Assembly (NCBI GenBank): GCA_910589415.1
Contig: OU342631.1
Coordinates: forward strand, 22,692,001 to 22,756,000
Length of the DNA: 64,000 bases
Reading direction: 5' to 3'
DNA from: Malachius bipustulatus
Lineage: Eukaryota > Arthropoda > Insecta > Coleoptera > Melyridae
Below, in pieces: positions 47,366-57,662 of this stretch. Numbering within the stretch: position 1 is the first letter of the stretch; each line of letters begins with the position of its first letter. The notes beneath the pieces were generated by a model. It was not told the origin of the DNA. It made no database searches and saw only the letters and a program-made list of their open reading frames with translations. The translations under genes were made by a program, and so were the position numbers.

Positions 47366-50300
47366 GTGAGTGCAATGCAATGTCAGCCGATCTATAACAT
47401 GCCAAAGCCAAACCAAATCAAACATGAAACGCGTAGCGCATTCTTGGCCACTTTTCTAGCCAGCGAATTCTTTCCTAGCGTCTCTATTACATATTTCGCT
47501 AATGGATCACGGTTTAGGATTGAGTCATCTTTTATAGATACTCCACTATAACCTAACTTTCTTGAGGTCATTACCATGGAGGTACTTTTCCTTCCTTGGC
47601 TTGACTTGCCGCATCAACAACTACTGTTTCCATGTTTTTGCCGTTATTTTGATTTCAAACTTCAGACAAGCTATTTGACGTATCCCCATTCACTATTACC
47701 GGCTTTTTGGTCTATGTTTCAGTGTTTTCCAAAATTTAGGAATTTTGACACCTATTACGGGTACCCCCTCCTTTGTTTTTATTAGTGTCTTTATCTTGAT
47801 AGAACATTTCAAGATATTTATTATTTTTGATTTTCTCATTGAATAATAGCACCTGAAACTAGGCAACCTGTAGTTAATCCCAAGGTCGCTGTGCTGCTTA
47901 TCACGGAATAATATGAAAGAATCCTTTTTTCAGTGGCTCCCAAACATTTTAAAAGTTATTTTAACACCCCCCTCACCTCCCACACCTCTTCCTCTTGCTC
48001 GATTGGCCAGCTCTAACTCTGCTGTTGCTAACCATGTTAGATGGTGATACTGACAATGGCATCAGTTCATTAACTTACCCCAAACCTTAAGTTCTAAAAT
48101 AATCGAAACCGCTAGCTTGAATATCTGCCCCACTTTCAGACAAAAACGAGCTAGAACAAGCCTCCTCGTTCCTCGAACAGGCGGCAAACACCAATGCCCT
48201 CGAGTTCATAAAGACCCTCTCTGATATCTTACGGCATGGCGGGAACAGCCCCGTCGCCCGCATGGCGGCCGGATTGCAGCTCAAGAATCAGCTCACCTCA
48301 AAAGACGCCAACATCAAGGCCCAGTACCAGCAGAGGTGGCTCAATTTCCCTGAGGACATTCGAAATTACATAAAGACCAATGTGAGTATTTGCCCCGGTT
48401 TTGAAAAACCCGATGGACGTTGAGTTTATCTTGTAGGTGGTCGCGGCATTGGGAACCGAGGCGAACCGACCTTCCTCGGCGGCCCAGTGCGTCGCTTACA
48501 TCGCCGTGACGGAATTGCCGGCCTTACAATGGGCCGACCTCATCCCCTATTTAACGAAGAACGTGTGCGACGCGGCCTCCACCGAGACCCAGAAAGAAGC
48601 AACCCTGGAAGCGATCGGCTACATCTGTCAGGAGATCGACTCGGACGTGCTGGCGCTACGTTCCAACGACATCCTGACAGCCATAATGCACGGGATGAGC
48701 TCGCAGGAGCCGAGCGGGCACGTCAGGCTGGCCGCCACACAGGCGCTCCTGAACTCGCTAGAGTTCACCAAGGCGAACTTTGAGAAGGAAACGGAAAGGA
48801 ACTACATCATGCAGGTAACTCGTCGATGTGATGAATACGACGAGAAATTGTTAACGTAATATATTTTTTGCTCAGGTCGTATGCGACGCTACTCAAAGTC
48901 TGGACTCGCAGATCAAGGTCGCCGCGCTGCAATGTTTGGTGAAGATCATGTCCCTCTACTACCAGTACATGGAGCACTATATGCGTCCCGCTCTGTTTCC
49001 GATCACTCTGGAAGCAATGCGATCTGACAATGATGCAGTTGCTTTGCAGGGAATCGAGTTCTGGTCCAACGTGAGCGATGAAGAGGTTGACCTAGCAATT
49101 GAGGAGAGCGAGGCCAACGATTTAGGACGTCCGCCCACTCGGTGAGTAGTCTGTTCGTCTGAATTTTATTGTAACCTATCAAACCCATGACTTGTTATTA
49201 TACCGTGCAAATACTGAACATTTATACTTAGGAGAATTGTCGGGTTCAATTTCAATGCTTACCGTAGATGCCTACTTCATTGTTGTTACAACCAATCCCA
49301 TTGAAACCGAAACTGATTGTTGCAATTCGCCCATGAATCACCCTGTATAAAGATGAAATTTCAAGTTATAAGAAATGGATTCTGTGAACATTCCAGCTGT
49401 TTTTAGGAGACTTGTGTTTCTCTCAGGACAGGACAAACTAAGTCGTTTTAATTTGTAGAGACTTGTCAAACAGCTGTCAAGTTGGTAGGTAGCCTGTGCA
49501 AACTTTGAACAGTAATTCAAACCTGTTCTGAAAATGGATGGTCGTTTTTTTTATGACCTTGAAAAAACTTTTAGTTGTCAAACTTAGAGCAACTTTAAAG
49601 TGTGAAAAAGTTAATTTAAAATGAGAGAATAATTTTAGGTCAAATCAATAGATCCTCTCTTCCAATTTTCAATATTTTGAAAAAAAAATGAAGAAAAGGA
49701 AACTGTGTAGTTTCATCAAATGTAAAAGGTGTCAGAAAAAGCAGAGTACCTTTATTTTTTATAAATTTCTCTTATAAGTCAAATAACTTTGGGCCCTTTC
49801 ATAGGAAAATTACTGTCACTTTGAAATTTAAAGTCTAATTTCACCTTAGTTGCTATTGTTTTTAATAATAGTTTGAAAAACTTTCAGCTTAAGTGAGTTT
49901 TAAATTTATCATTTAAATCAGTTAAGCAGCAAAGTTTTAGCTTGTTCAGTTCTATTAGTAAAGTTTCAGTGTAATCAGTACGAAAATAGGTAGGCCCTTA
50001 CACTTTTAATATACATTATATAGGGTGATTCCTGAAATATTCAAATATCTCGAAAAGTAAGCACTCTACGGAAAAATGTTTTTTTTACAAATTGGTGTCC
50101 CTCACCGAATAAAATCACTTTCAAAAAAACATTTATCTGCAGAGTAAATGTTTCAGGCTATAAGAATCACCCTATATAGTAAGAAATAACACCCTATCAG
50201 TCTTCTTTCAAATCGTTTCCCTAGAATTTTGACTGGGAGAAGTCTTCTGAATAAAAAATAAACTTTACTAATTTATTTTCCAAAAAGCATTTATGTTATT

Positions 50301-52385
50301 GTTATTAGCTTTTTTTGCATTGGTTATTAATTTTTATAAATAATTGGCTGGTAACCATTTCACAAGGTATTTATTTATCAATTTGAAAACAGGACGTCGA
50401 AGCATTATGCACGCGGCGCCCTGCAATACATAGTCCCGATCCTGTTGCAAAAACTGACCAAGCAAGAAGAGCTGGACGACGAGGACGACTGGAACCCAAG
50501 TAAGGCGGCCGGCGTCTGTCTAATGCTACTGGCCAGCTGCTGCGAGGATCTGATCGTGCCGTACGTTCTTCCCTTTATTAAGGATAACATCAAGTCCGAG
50601 AACTGGCGCTTCCGGGACGCCTCCCTGATGGCTTTCGGCTCGATCCTCGGCGGCTTGGAGAGCAGCGCCCTAAAGCCGCTCGTCGAGCAAGCCATGCCGA
50701 CCCTGATCGACCTCATGTACGACACGAGCGTCGCCGTCCGAGACACCGCTGCCTGGACCTTTGGCAGGATCTGTGAAATCATCCCAGAGGCCGTCATCAA
50801 CGAGACCTACCTCAAGCCGCTGCTTGAGAGCCTCGTCAGCGGGCTTAAGGCCGAACCGAGGGTGGCCTCGAACGTGTGCTGGGCATTCTCAGGCCTGGCC
50901 GAGGCGGCATACGAGGCCGCCGAAATGAACGAGGAGACCGGCCAGCCAGACACGTACGTTCTCTCGCCGTACTACCAGTTCATAGTCGCGCAGCTCCTGG
51001 AGACGACGGATCGCGCCGACGGTGCTCAGGCGAACCTCCGACCGGCCGCCTTCGAGGCTCTTATGGAGATGGTGAAGAACAGTCCACGCGATTGCTATGC
51101 AACCGTCCAACGCACGACAATGTTTATCCTGGAGAAGCTGCAGCACGTCCTGCAGCTCGAGAAGCACATCGCCAGCCACAACGACCGGTCGCAGTTCAAT
51201 GATCTGCAGTCCTTGCTGTGCGGCACCCTACAAAGCGTGCTGCGGAAGATGACACCCGAGGATGCCCCGCAGATCTCCGATGCCATCATGGCCGCCATGC
51301 TGACTATGTTTAATTCCAATTCATGTAAGAGCGAAGGTCAGTTTTTTTTTTAACATTTGTACAGTCATTCTAATAATAATAACAATTATTATTATTATTA
51401 TAAGAATGTTTATTGGACAATGAAAATTAAATGAACTGATGTAAGATAAGATAAGATAAACCTTTATTTAGCATCTTGCTAATACACTAACCTTCTTGTT
51501 TGCTGCCAAAGTAAAGATCTAAGAATCGTAACTTGCAGGTGTCCAAGAAGATGCCCTAATGGCCGTCTCGACACTGGTAGAAGTACTCGGTGAAGGCTTC
51601 CTCAAGTACATGGACGCGTTCAAACCGTTCCTCTACCTGGGACTGAAGAATCACCAGGAATATCAGGTGTGTTGCACTGCTGTAGGCCTGACCGGCGACA
51701 TATTCCGGGCGCTCAAGTTGAAGGCCCTTCCGTACTGCGACGAAATCATGACCCTGCTCCTGGAGAATCTCAGTGATCAGTCTGTCCATCGGAGCGTCAA
51801 GCCACAGATTCTCTCCGTCTTTGGGGACATCGTCCTGAGCATCGGGCCCGAGTTCAAGAAGTATCTGGACATCGTCTTGTCCACTCTGGCTCAAGCTTCC
51901 CAGGCACAGGTACTCTGCTCCTTTCTGATTTTATCACAGAATACCGTTATAATAATCTATAATGATTGCAGGTGGACCGTAACGATTTCGACATGATGGA
52001 CTATCTGAACGAGCTCCGCGAGGGTGTCCTGGATGCCTACACGGGCATCGTGCAGGGCCTGAAAGGAGACGGTCCGTCGGCCAGTCCCGAGATCGCCGTG
52101 CTAGAGCCGCACATCCCGTTCATAGTGCAGTTCATTACGGTCGTCGCCCAGGACTCCGAGCACTCTGACGGGACTGTGGCCGTGGCCGCCGGTCTGGTGG
52201 GTGACCTATGCTCCGCCTTCGGCCCACCCATGCTTCCTCTGCTCGACCTCGAGGCGATCAACGACATGCTGACGCAGGGCAGGAGGAGCCGAATCAGCCG
52301 CACCAAGACGCTCGCCACCTGGGCCACCAAGGAGCTTAGGAAGCTGAAGACCAACTCGACGGCTGCTGCAGTGGCCAGCTGGTGA
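47311..52385 (+). CDS. Importin subunit beta-1 (karyopherin beta-1), seven coding exons
   Basis: Nuclear import receptor: binds importin alpha carrying an NLS cargo (or cargo directly), docks on FG nucleoporins and releases cargo when RanGTP binds in the nucleus. Coding exons are 47311-47365, 48140-48381, 48437-48814, 48876-49141, 50393-51336, 51539-51909 and 51972-52385; all junctions are GT-AG and keep one frame of 889 residues, against about 876-884 in human and fly. The importin-beta N-terminal domain is in exons 2-3 ([20 protein letters not shown] block), followed by HEAT repeats throughout. The acidic loop of HEAT 8, a Ran/importin-alpha contact, is at about residues 339-347 (EELDDEDDW). 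Other landmarks: [50 protein letters not shown] and [19 protein letters not shown]. Exons are GC-rich in an AT-rich setting. The exact end is ambiguous (see exon 7). Confidence 0.96.
48140..48381 (+). CDS. Importin beta-1 coding exon 2
   Basis: Acceptor CACTTTCAG|AC; encodes the [16 protein letters not shown] block through [12 protein letters not shown], most of the importin-beta N-terminal domain that contacts RanGTP. Donor AAT|GTGAGT; the following intron is only 55 bp. The minus-strand frame at 48087-48284 is a shadow. Confidence 0.93.
48437..48814 (+). CDS. Importin beta-1 coding exon 3
   Basis: Phase-0 exon of 126 codons from [13 protein letters not shown] to ERNYIMQ, between TTGTAG and CAG|GTAACT. 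The open frame runs on into the intron to 48859, which is not coding. Contains two HEAT repeats; intron 3 is 61 bp. Confidence 0.94.
48876..49141 (+). CDS. Importin beta-1 coding exon 4
   Basis: From [15 protein letters not shown] to LGRPPT plus two bases of an Arg codon; donor CTCG|GTGAGT. Contains [16 protein letters not shown] and the conserved FWSNV helix. The next intron (1251 bp) is the longest before the stop and is full of repeats. Confidence 0.94.
49437..50285 (+). repeat. Dispersed repeat, second copy (in importin intron 4)
   Basis: Direct-orientation relative of 43594-44640, starting CTAAGTCG...GACTTGTCAAACAGCTG and ending at CCCTAGAATTTTGACTGGGAG and GAATAAAAAATAAA. Interrupted by the MITE at 50021-50174. 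Confidence 0.65.
50021..50174. mobile_element. 154-bp MITE, TAGGGTGATTC ends
   Basis: TAGGGTGATTCCTGAAA at 50021 and GGCTATAAGAATCACCCTA ending 50174, with TA on both sides. Tips differ from the CAGGGTG set by one base; the arms share GAAAAATGTTTTTTT-like and AACATTTA(T/C) sequence. No coding capacity. Confidence 0.82.
50393..51336 (+). CDS. Importin beta-1 coding exon 5
   Basis: Largest exon, residues 314-629. Completes the split Arg, continues [14 protein letters not shown], then the acidic loop, [84 protein letters not shown] and [18 protein letters not shown]; ends with AATTCATGTAAGAGCGAAG|GTCAG. High GC produces several shadow frames on both strands. Confidence 0.96.
51539..51909 (+). 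CDS. Importin beta-1 coding exon 6
   Basis: Acceptor [27 protein letters not shown] through [15 protein letters not shown], donor CACAG|GTACTC. Contains a HEAT repeat with [15 protein letters not shown]. Intron 6 is 62 bp, although the frame stays open into it. Confidence 0.95.
51972..52385 (+). CDS. Importin beta-1 coding exon 7 and stop
   Basis: [31 protein letters not shown] through [21 protein letters not shown]. Read straight on, the protein ends S-W then TGA (52383-52385). But AGCTG|GTGAGT at 52382 is a good splice donor; if used, TG is joined to the next exon, and both good downstream acceptors (TTTCCAG|A at 53349 and TTTCACAG|A at 53930) supply A, giving TGA directly after Ser. Either way the protein ends here, at 889 or 888 residues. 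Confidence 0.92.
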   Translation: MDRNDFDMMDYLNELREGVLDAYTGIVQGLKGDGPSASPEIAVLEPHIPFIVQFITVVAQDSEHSDGTVAVAAGLVGDLCSAFGPPMLPLLDLEAINDMLTQGRRSRISRTKTLATWATKELRKLKTNSTAAAVASW

Positions 52386-53348
52386 GTCGCCTTTTTTGGT
52401 TTTTGATTTTTTGTTCTTACTAGGGCTGGTGGTATGTTTTGGAATGTCTGGTGTTTTTCCTGAGACCCGGGAGAAAGGGTGTTATTTTTTTTTGACTGGG
52501 GTGAATATCAGAATTCAGAAGAGATTATTTGTTTTTGTTTTCTCTTGGCATTTATTGTTTTGTTGAATTAAATCTGACTGATGGAAATGATAGTGGTAAA
52601 ACGTGTTTCCTTATAAAAAAAAAAACACAACAAAGGGATGAGTTCGTTTACATTAAACGATCATTTTATTTACAGAAGAGTATTAGGTCAAGTAGATTGA
52701 TAAAAAAATCTGCACTGATCCTTAGGAATTTGATTGGATTCAGAGCGACCCGTTACTTGTTAGCCTATACTTGATTAAATCTGCTGTGGCGCCGGGGGAA
52801 CGGAAGAATGCGACACTTTTAGACAGAAAGTGCGGCAAATAATTTAGTAATTATTGTAACAATAAATAACCCCGCAAACCATTTTTGTTGGCAATTGTTT
52901 CCCTAGAATTTTGACTGGGGTGTCTTATTCAAATAAAAAAGATAGTCTTTAATATAAATCATTCTTCAAAGTAATAATTAAACATAATAATTATTGTAAA
53001 ATATACTATAACAAAATGGTGCCAAATGTCATAATTTTTGCACTCCATGACAATAATACTTTTCCATTCATCAGATTATTTAAGGAGGACAATAATAACA
53101 ATAACTAACCTGTGAATTGATAATTTAACGTGACGTATATGTGATAAGCAATGAACGATGGCTTTTAATATTACTTTCAGGCTCTCAAAGTTGCCAGAAA
53201 TTTCAATCACTGCAAGATAACTAAAAGTTTTAAGAGAGAAACGCAAATACCACCGCCCTAGTTAGTGCCCTCTCCGACAGGAGGGTTGTCCGTGAAGCAC
53301 TGTCACCGACATCCTGTCGCTCATTGTCTCTTGTCTGTCTGTTTCCAG
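52386..53348. other. Probable 3' UTR intron of importin beta-1
   Basis: AT-rich, lacks coding frames with motifs, and contains the CCCTAGAATTTTGACTGGGG block of the intron-4 repeat at about 52900. Ends in a pyrimidine-rich TCTCTTGTCTGTCTGTTTCCAG. Confidence 0.5.
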
Positions 53349-53640
53349 ATTCACGATGATGTCCAGTTGCGCCTCCGCGGAAGGGAACGTAGCAGCGAAA
53401 GCCTGGTCATCGATATTGGACTCACATTTAACATAAGGAAAGCAACAAAATTCTAACCTGAAAAAACAACGTTCTCAACTGTCTAGGTATCGTTGCGACG
53501 AGACGAGACTGGAGACGAAACATCTGTCGCTGTTTCGTCGTCGTGTTTGTCGTCTTCGTCATCGTAAATTCGTAGAGTTAATTCCCTCTTGCTGTGTAAT
53601 ATAATAATGTTTTTGGTTTGATTTTCAAAAGGAAAATTTT
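53349..53640 (+). other. Candidate 3' UTR exon of importin beta-1
   Basis: Starts with A after a strong acceptor, completing the split TGA. The sequence is CpG-rich (GTCGTCGTG, CGTCTTCGTCATCG) compared with its surroundings and has no long frame, as expected of a 3' UTR. No AATAAA is seen within it, so transcription may continue. Confidence 0.45.
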
Positions 53641-55721
53641 GAGTAAAATTACAAAAATCGTCGGGGTGAGGCGTGTTTGCGTGGACTCTGCGAGTGCAGT
53701 CAGTGACCGATGTATCGATCGTCTGTTAGTTGTTTGTTGAATTGATGAGACTTTTTAAATTAGTATCGTGTGGTGAAAATCCTGCTGCGATTTGACTAAT
53801 TTCTCCTGGTACGCTCGAGTACTTGAACGGGTACCCGGGGGACTCCGGTGCCGGTACCGGTACAACTCCCACTACTATTTACTTATATCTATTTTAATAT
53901 CTCTGTATATTTCTTTCTTCGTTTCACAGAGCCGGGCGATATGGCGAGAAAAAAAGGTATAGTTGCACCTTGTTTTGTGTAGCGACGACTAGTCGCTACT
54001 GTTTATTGTAGCGAGTCTTAGTAAATCGTCGTGATTAAAATAATAATAAAACGGAATCGCACCGATCGCCCCGCTCTGTTTACTGTCCAGTTCATTTTTC
54101 TTTCGATTCTTCGATATATCTTTAGTCTCCGGTTTGTAAACACTCCCAACACTCTCACATATCGAGTTTGTAACAAAGTTGTAACGTCCGGTCTGAAGGT
54201 ATCGACGATGCACGTCCGATTTTATTGATTGAAAGATCGCACCGGCGGCGGTTTCGTTGGCTTCAGGTCGGACCGATTGAGAATTACGGCACACTTTTAA
54301 CTTCTCGTTTGTCGGTTGAACGTCTATCGTTAGCAGATGTCTCTTAGATAACGAACGATCGGATTTAAATTACGGATCTATCATCGATAATAATAATAAT
54401 AAAAAATGGTGCGTGAAACGTTTGGATTTGGTTGTGGAAATCTGTGAAAGTGTAAAATGTAAAATTTTGCTTCTTTACAATTTACGACGAGATTCAGTAT
54501 TGAAAGATATTAAAAATAGTGTCACAGCCTACTTCAAATATCCGGAAACTATTTGCTCACGTGTAATATGGGCCGGTTGTACAAAAAATATTAAATTTTT
54601 TAATTATTCACTGATAGATGATTGAAGAGAAGCTTTACCGGTCCATTTTTGACAGTTGACAGTTCCTGTTGTTCAAAATACATATCTCGACCGGTAGGAT
54701 TTCTTGAATTGCTGATGGTAATTCCCTTGAACATTGTAATCTATTGAGGATAACGGATTTATGTTTTTATTGACATTTTTGACAGTTCCTGTTCCATTCA
54801 TCAGAACATATATCAACTAGTAGACTCTCTTTAGATGCCAATAATGAAGATTACATTTTTTGAACAACCAGCCCTAATTGATTGAGAATAACATAGGATT
54901 AATATGTCTAACGCCTGAATGTTCCAAATGCAATCGAAAATTAAGGAAATTAATTCACTCAAAGTATTTGTTCACTTGTATGTAAAAGTATTTTGGCTGT
55001 CTTTTTAAAAATTTTTATTGATCTTCAGCTGCTGTAATTTGAAACTGCAGCTAAAAATGAATGAACGATTATAATAATAATTATCAGGTGACTAATTTTC
55101 TTGATTTTTTTTATAAGTGTAAAAAAACTATAACAAAATTGCATGTTGACTCTCTTTAGTTGAATAAGATGGCAGCATAATGATTGACCATTGAATTAAT
55201 AAGACAGCTCTTGTCATTTTTTATATCCAAGTGTCTCCCTGCTCTGACATAAACTGAGAAGTTAAAAGTATGCCGTAGGCTGAAAAATAATTAGAAACAA
55301 ACTAAAACTGTCCATAAAACTACTTGTGTATTATGTATACAAATTCCAAATCAGAATAATTTATATGAATACTTCACACTCAGGAAAAAATGGAAAACAA
55401 GAATATTAGCGTGTGTTTATTTTTATGATGAAAGTTTTCTGTGAGGCCTGGTTGTGCCTTGCGTGGTGTTTGGTTGTGTGTTCAATTCGAATCAAGCTGT
55501 TTTGTTTTCGTCTTACGATCTGTCACTGGTAGTAGTAATAATGAATAATAATAACTACGAGAAACAGCTTGATTAAAATAGGATGGTGAGTTACTTTTCT
55601 AGATGAAAAATTAAAGAATCTGTGATTAGGAAAGGCTTCCATTAGTTGCCAAAAAAGGGGTTAATAATAATAATTATTATTAGGAGCAAAAATGATGCTT
55701 CGCTTCGGTTGATAATGATTA
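53641..55721. other. Probable 3' UTR or intergenic sequence
   Basis: Contains GGTGCCGGTACCGGTAC at 53848 and a second candidate acceptor at 53930 followed by AGCCGGGCGATATGGCG. Frames at 53989-54625 carry no motif. Without transcript data the split between UTR, intron and intergenic sequence cannot be drawn. Confidence 0.35.
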
Positions 55722-57662
55722 GAGCTCGGATTATATGCAAGAAAAATTACAAAAATATGCGCATATATATGCAGGGTTTTTCAACAAAATATGCAAAATA
55801 TGCAAAACATATGCAAAATGTTTATTTAACGGAAAATAGTAAAAATGCAATAAATTGTTTTCAATAAGTTTATTTTATTTACATAAAATCATATAAAAGA
55901 TAAAATTTCTTCCGCCTTTCTGTTCAATTCCATACAGATTCTATGCCCTCTCCGTTTGGCTATACCTTATACCTATACTACAATTCAATTGATGAAAAAT
56001 GTTCACCAAGAGATAAGACAAGTACCTACTTCTTATCGAATAGCCACATTTTATGAATTCAACAAGCTAGTAATCATTAAGGGACTACCAAGAAAAAAAA
56101 ATTGCATCAATAAAATTCCAAGAGCGGTTTGATTGTAGTTACGAGCAGCACTAATCTCTAGTATTTATTCCTGGTCAGTCATACCTCCATAAAGACCCCT
56201 AAATATGAATAAATATTAAATGGGAATATGGAAAGAGCGTTATTTGATGAAGAATTTGATTTTTTTATATATTTCCAGTCGTTGCTGAAATATCCTGAAA
56301 AACTGAAAAATCAAAATTTCTTATTTTACCCATATCTTTTTTATTATTGGGAAATGATTAATTATTTTTTGTAGGCTTACATAAGTCGTCAAAAGCTATC
56401 CATTTGACATTACAAAAATTTTCAAAGCCAACTAGATCTCAGAGTTTTCATAGCCAACTTTTGTTTTTCTTATGACCGCCATATTGTTTTTCTATGTCAT
56501 TCGGTATGAAAAAATTAATGGAAATCAAAAACTAATATACTTCAAAAAATAAACTTCAAAAATTTTTATTCTTTTTCGAAGAAAAACAAAAAAAAATTCC
56601 CTGAAATACGTCAATATGAAGTCATACTGCTTGCCTCATGGTTTTTTAATTTCTCTATGATATTCTATCTAAAAAGTTGTCTTTATTCTAAGGAAAAAGA
56701 ATAATAAAAATTTTTGAATTTTATTTTTTGAAGTTCTTGGTTTCTATTATTTTTTTCTAACTGAAAGAAATAAAAAAAACAATATGGCGGCCATAAGAAA
56801 AACAAAAGTTGGCTATGAAAACTCTCGGATCGGGATCTAGCCGTCTTTGAAAATTTTTGAAATGTCAGATGGATACCTCTTAACGGCTTATGTAAGCCTA
56901 CAAAAAATAATTAATTAATTCTCAATAATAAAAAAGATATGGGTAGAATAAGAAATTTTGATTTTTAAGTTTTTTCAGGATATTTCAGCAACGACTGAAA
57001 ATATAAAAAAAAAAAAAATCAATTTCCTATTAAGCCTCAAATTGTGAAACTTTTCTCTAATTTAACCGACCCTGTATCTCTTGCCGTTTCCGAAATCCCC
57101 ATGTAGTTACTATTACCTGGGACACCCGGTATAATACTTAAGCTCATTTCTCATTGAAAATCTACTAAAATGCACTGACAAGGGATAGGAAACTTTATTT
57201 ACAACCAACAAAATACCCAACTTTTATTGCCCTCAATCTCTTTGCATTTCGCAGATGTGACAAAAGCTTTTACCTTTACCTTAAAAGTTAGGCCTCTCCT
57301 CTGCAATACGAAGACTATTTCTATTCAAGAAGTTGTTAATGGGGTTCAATAAATTTAGTATGAGTATAATCATGAATGAATATCTAAAAAAATAACACTT
57401 TCAAAAAGGTTAAATAAAGGTTAAGGCAATTAAATCAAAAAAAAAATGAAAAATCCATCACAAGATTCACTTTGAGCTTATTTTTGGTTTTTATATATTT
57501 TTTTTTAGTATATCCGCCAATAAAATTGTCAAAATAAGTATTTTATGTGGAAAAAATAACACAATATGCAGAAAAATGCAAGTTTTCTAAAAAAAAATGC
57601 ATTTTGTGTGTAAAAAATGCAAAATATGCAAAAATATGCATTTTGCATATAATCCGAGGTCT
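55722..57662. mobile_element. TATGCA-rich element, about 1.9 kb, with nested foldback
   Basis: GAGCTCGGATTATATGCAA at the left and TTGCATATAATCCGAGGTC at the right form terminal inverted repeats (one mismatch near the tip). Subterminal sequence on both sides is packed with ATATGCA/TGCATATT motifs (55780-55830 and 57560-57650). The flanks share TAATGAT just outside both ends, a possible imperfect target duplication of 7-8 bp as in hAT elements (inference). No transposase; the middle holds a foldback of another family. Confidence 0.7.
56262..57133. mobile_element. Foldback of the 37361-38379 family, left end truncated
   Basis: Arms 56270-56600 and 56690-57022 are inverted copies sharing TTTCAGTCGTTGCTGAAATATCC-like, AAAAAGATATGGG, ATTTGACAT(T)ACAAAAATTTTCAAAG and CTTATG(A/G)CCGCCATATTG sequence. 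The right side continues through CCGACCCTGTATC to the tip GGGACACCCGG (57133) plus TA; the matching left outer about 110 bp is missing. Inserted inside the 55722-57662 element. Confidence 0.8.

Larger units (their letters stand above)
49142..50392. other. Importin intron 4, with transposon insertions
   Basis: Holds an isolated CACCCTG tip (49339-49345, followed by TA), a copy of the 43594-44640 dispersed repeat (49437-50285) and, inside that, a 154-bp MITE. Ends with a T-rich tract and ACAG. Confidence 0.8.

Noticed and set aside
48487..48783. Arg-rich frame overlapping importin exon 3, with similar frames at 50876-51202 and 50889-51179
   Set aside because: Shadows of GC-rich importin exons in other frames.
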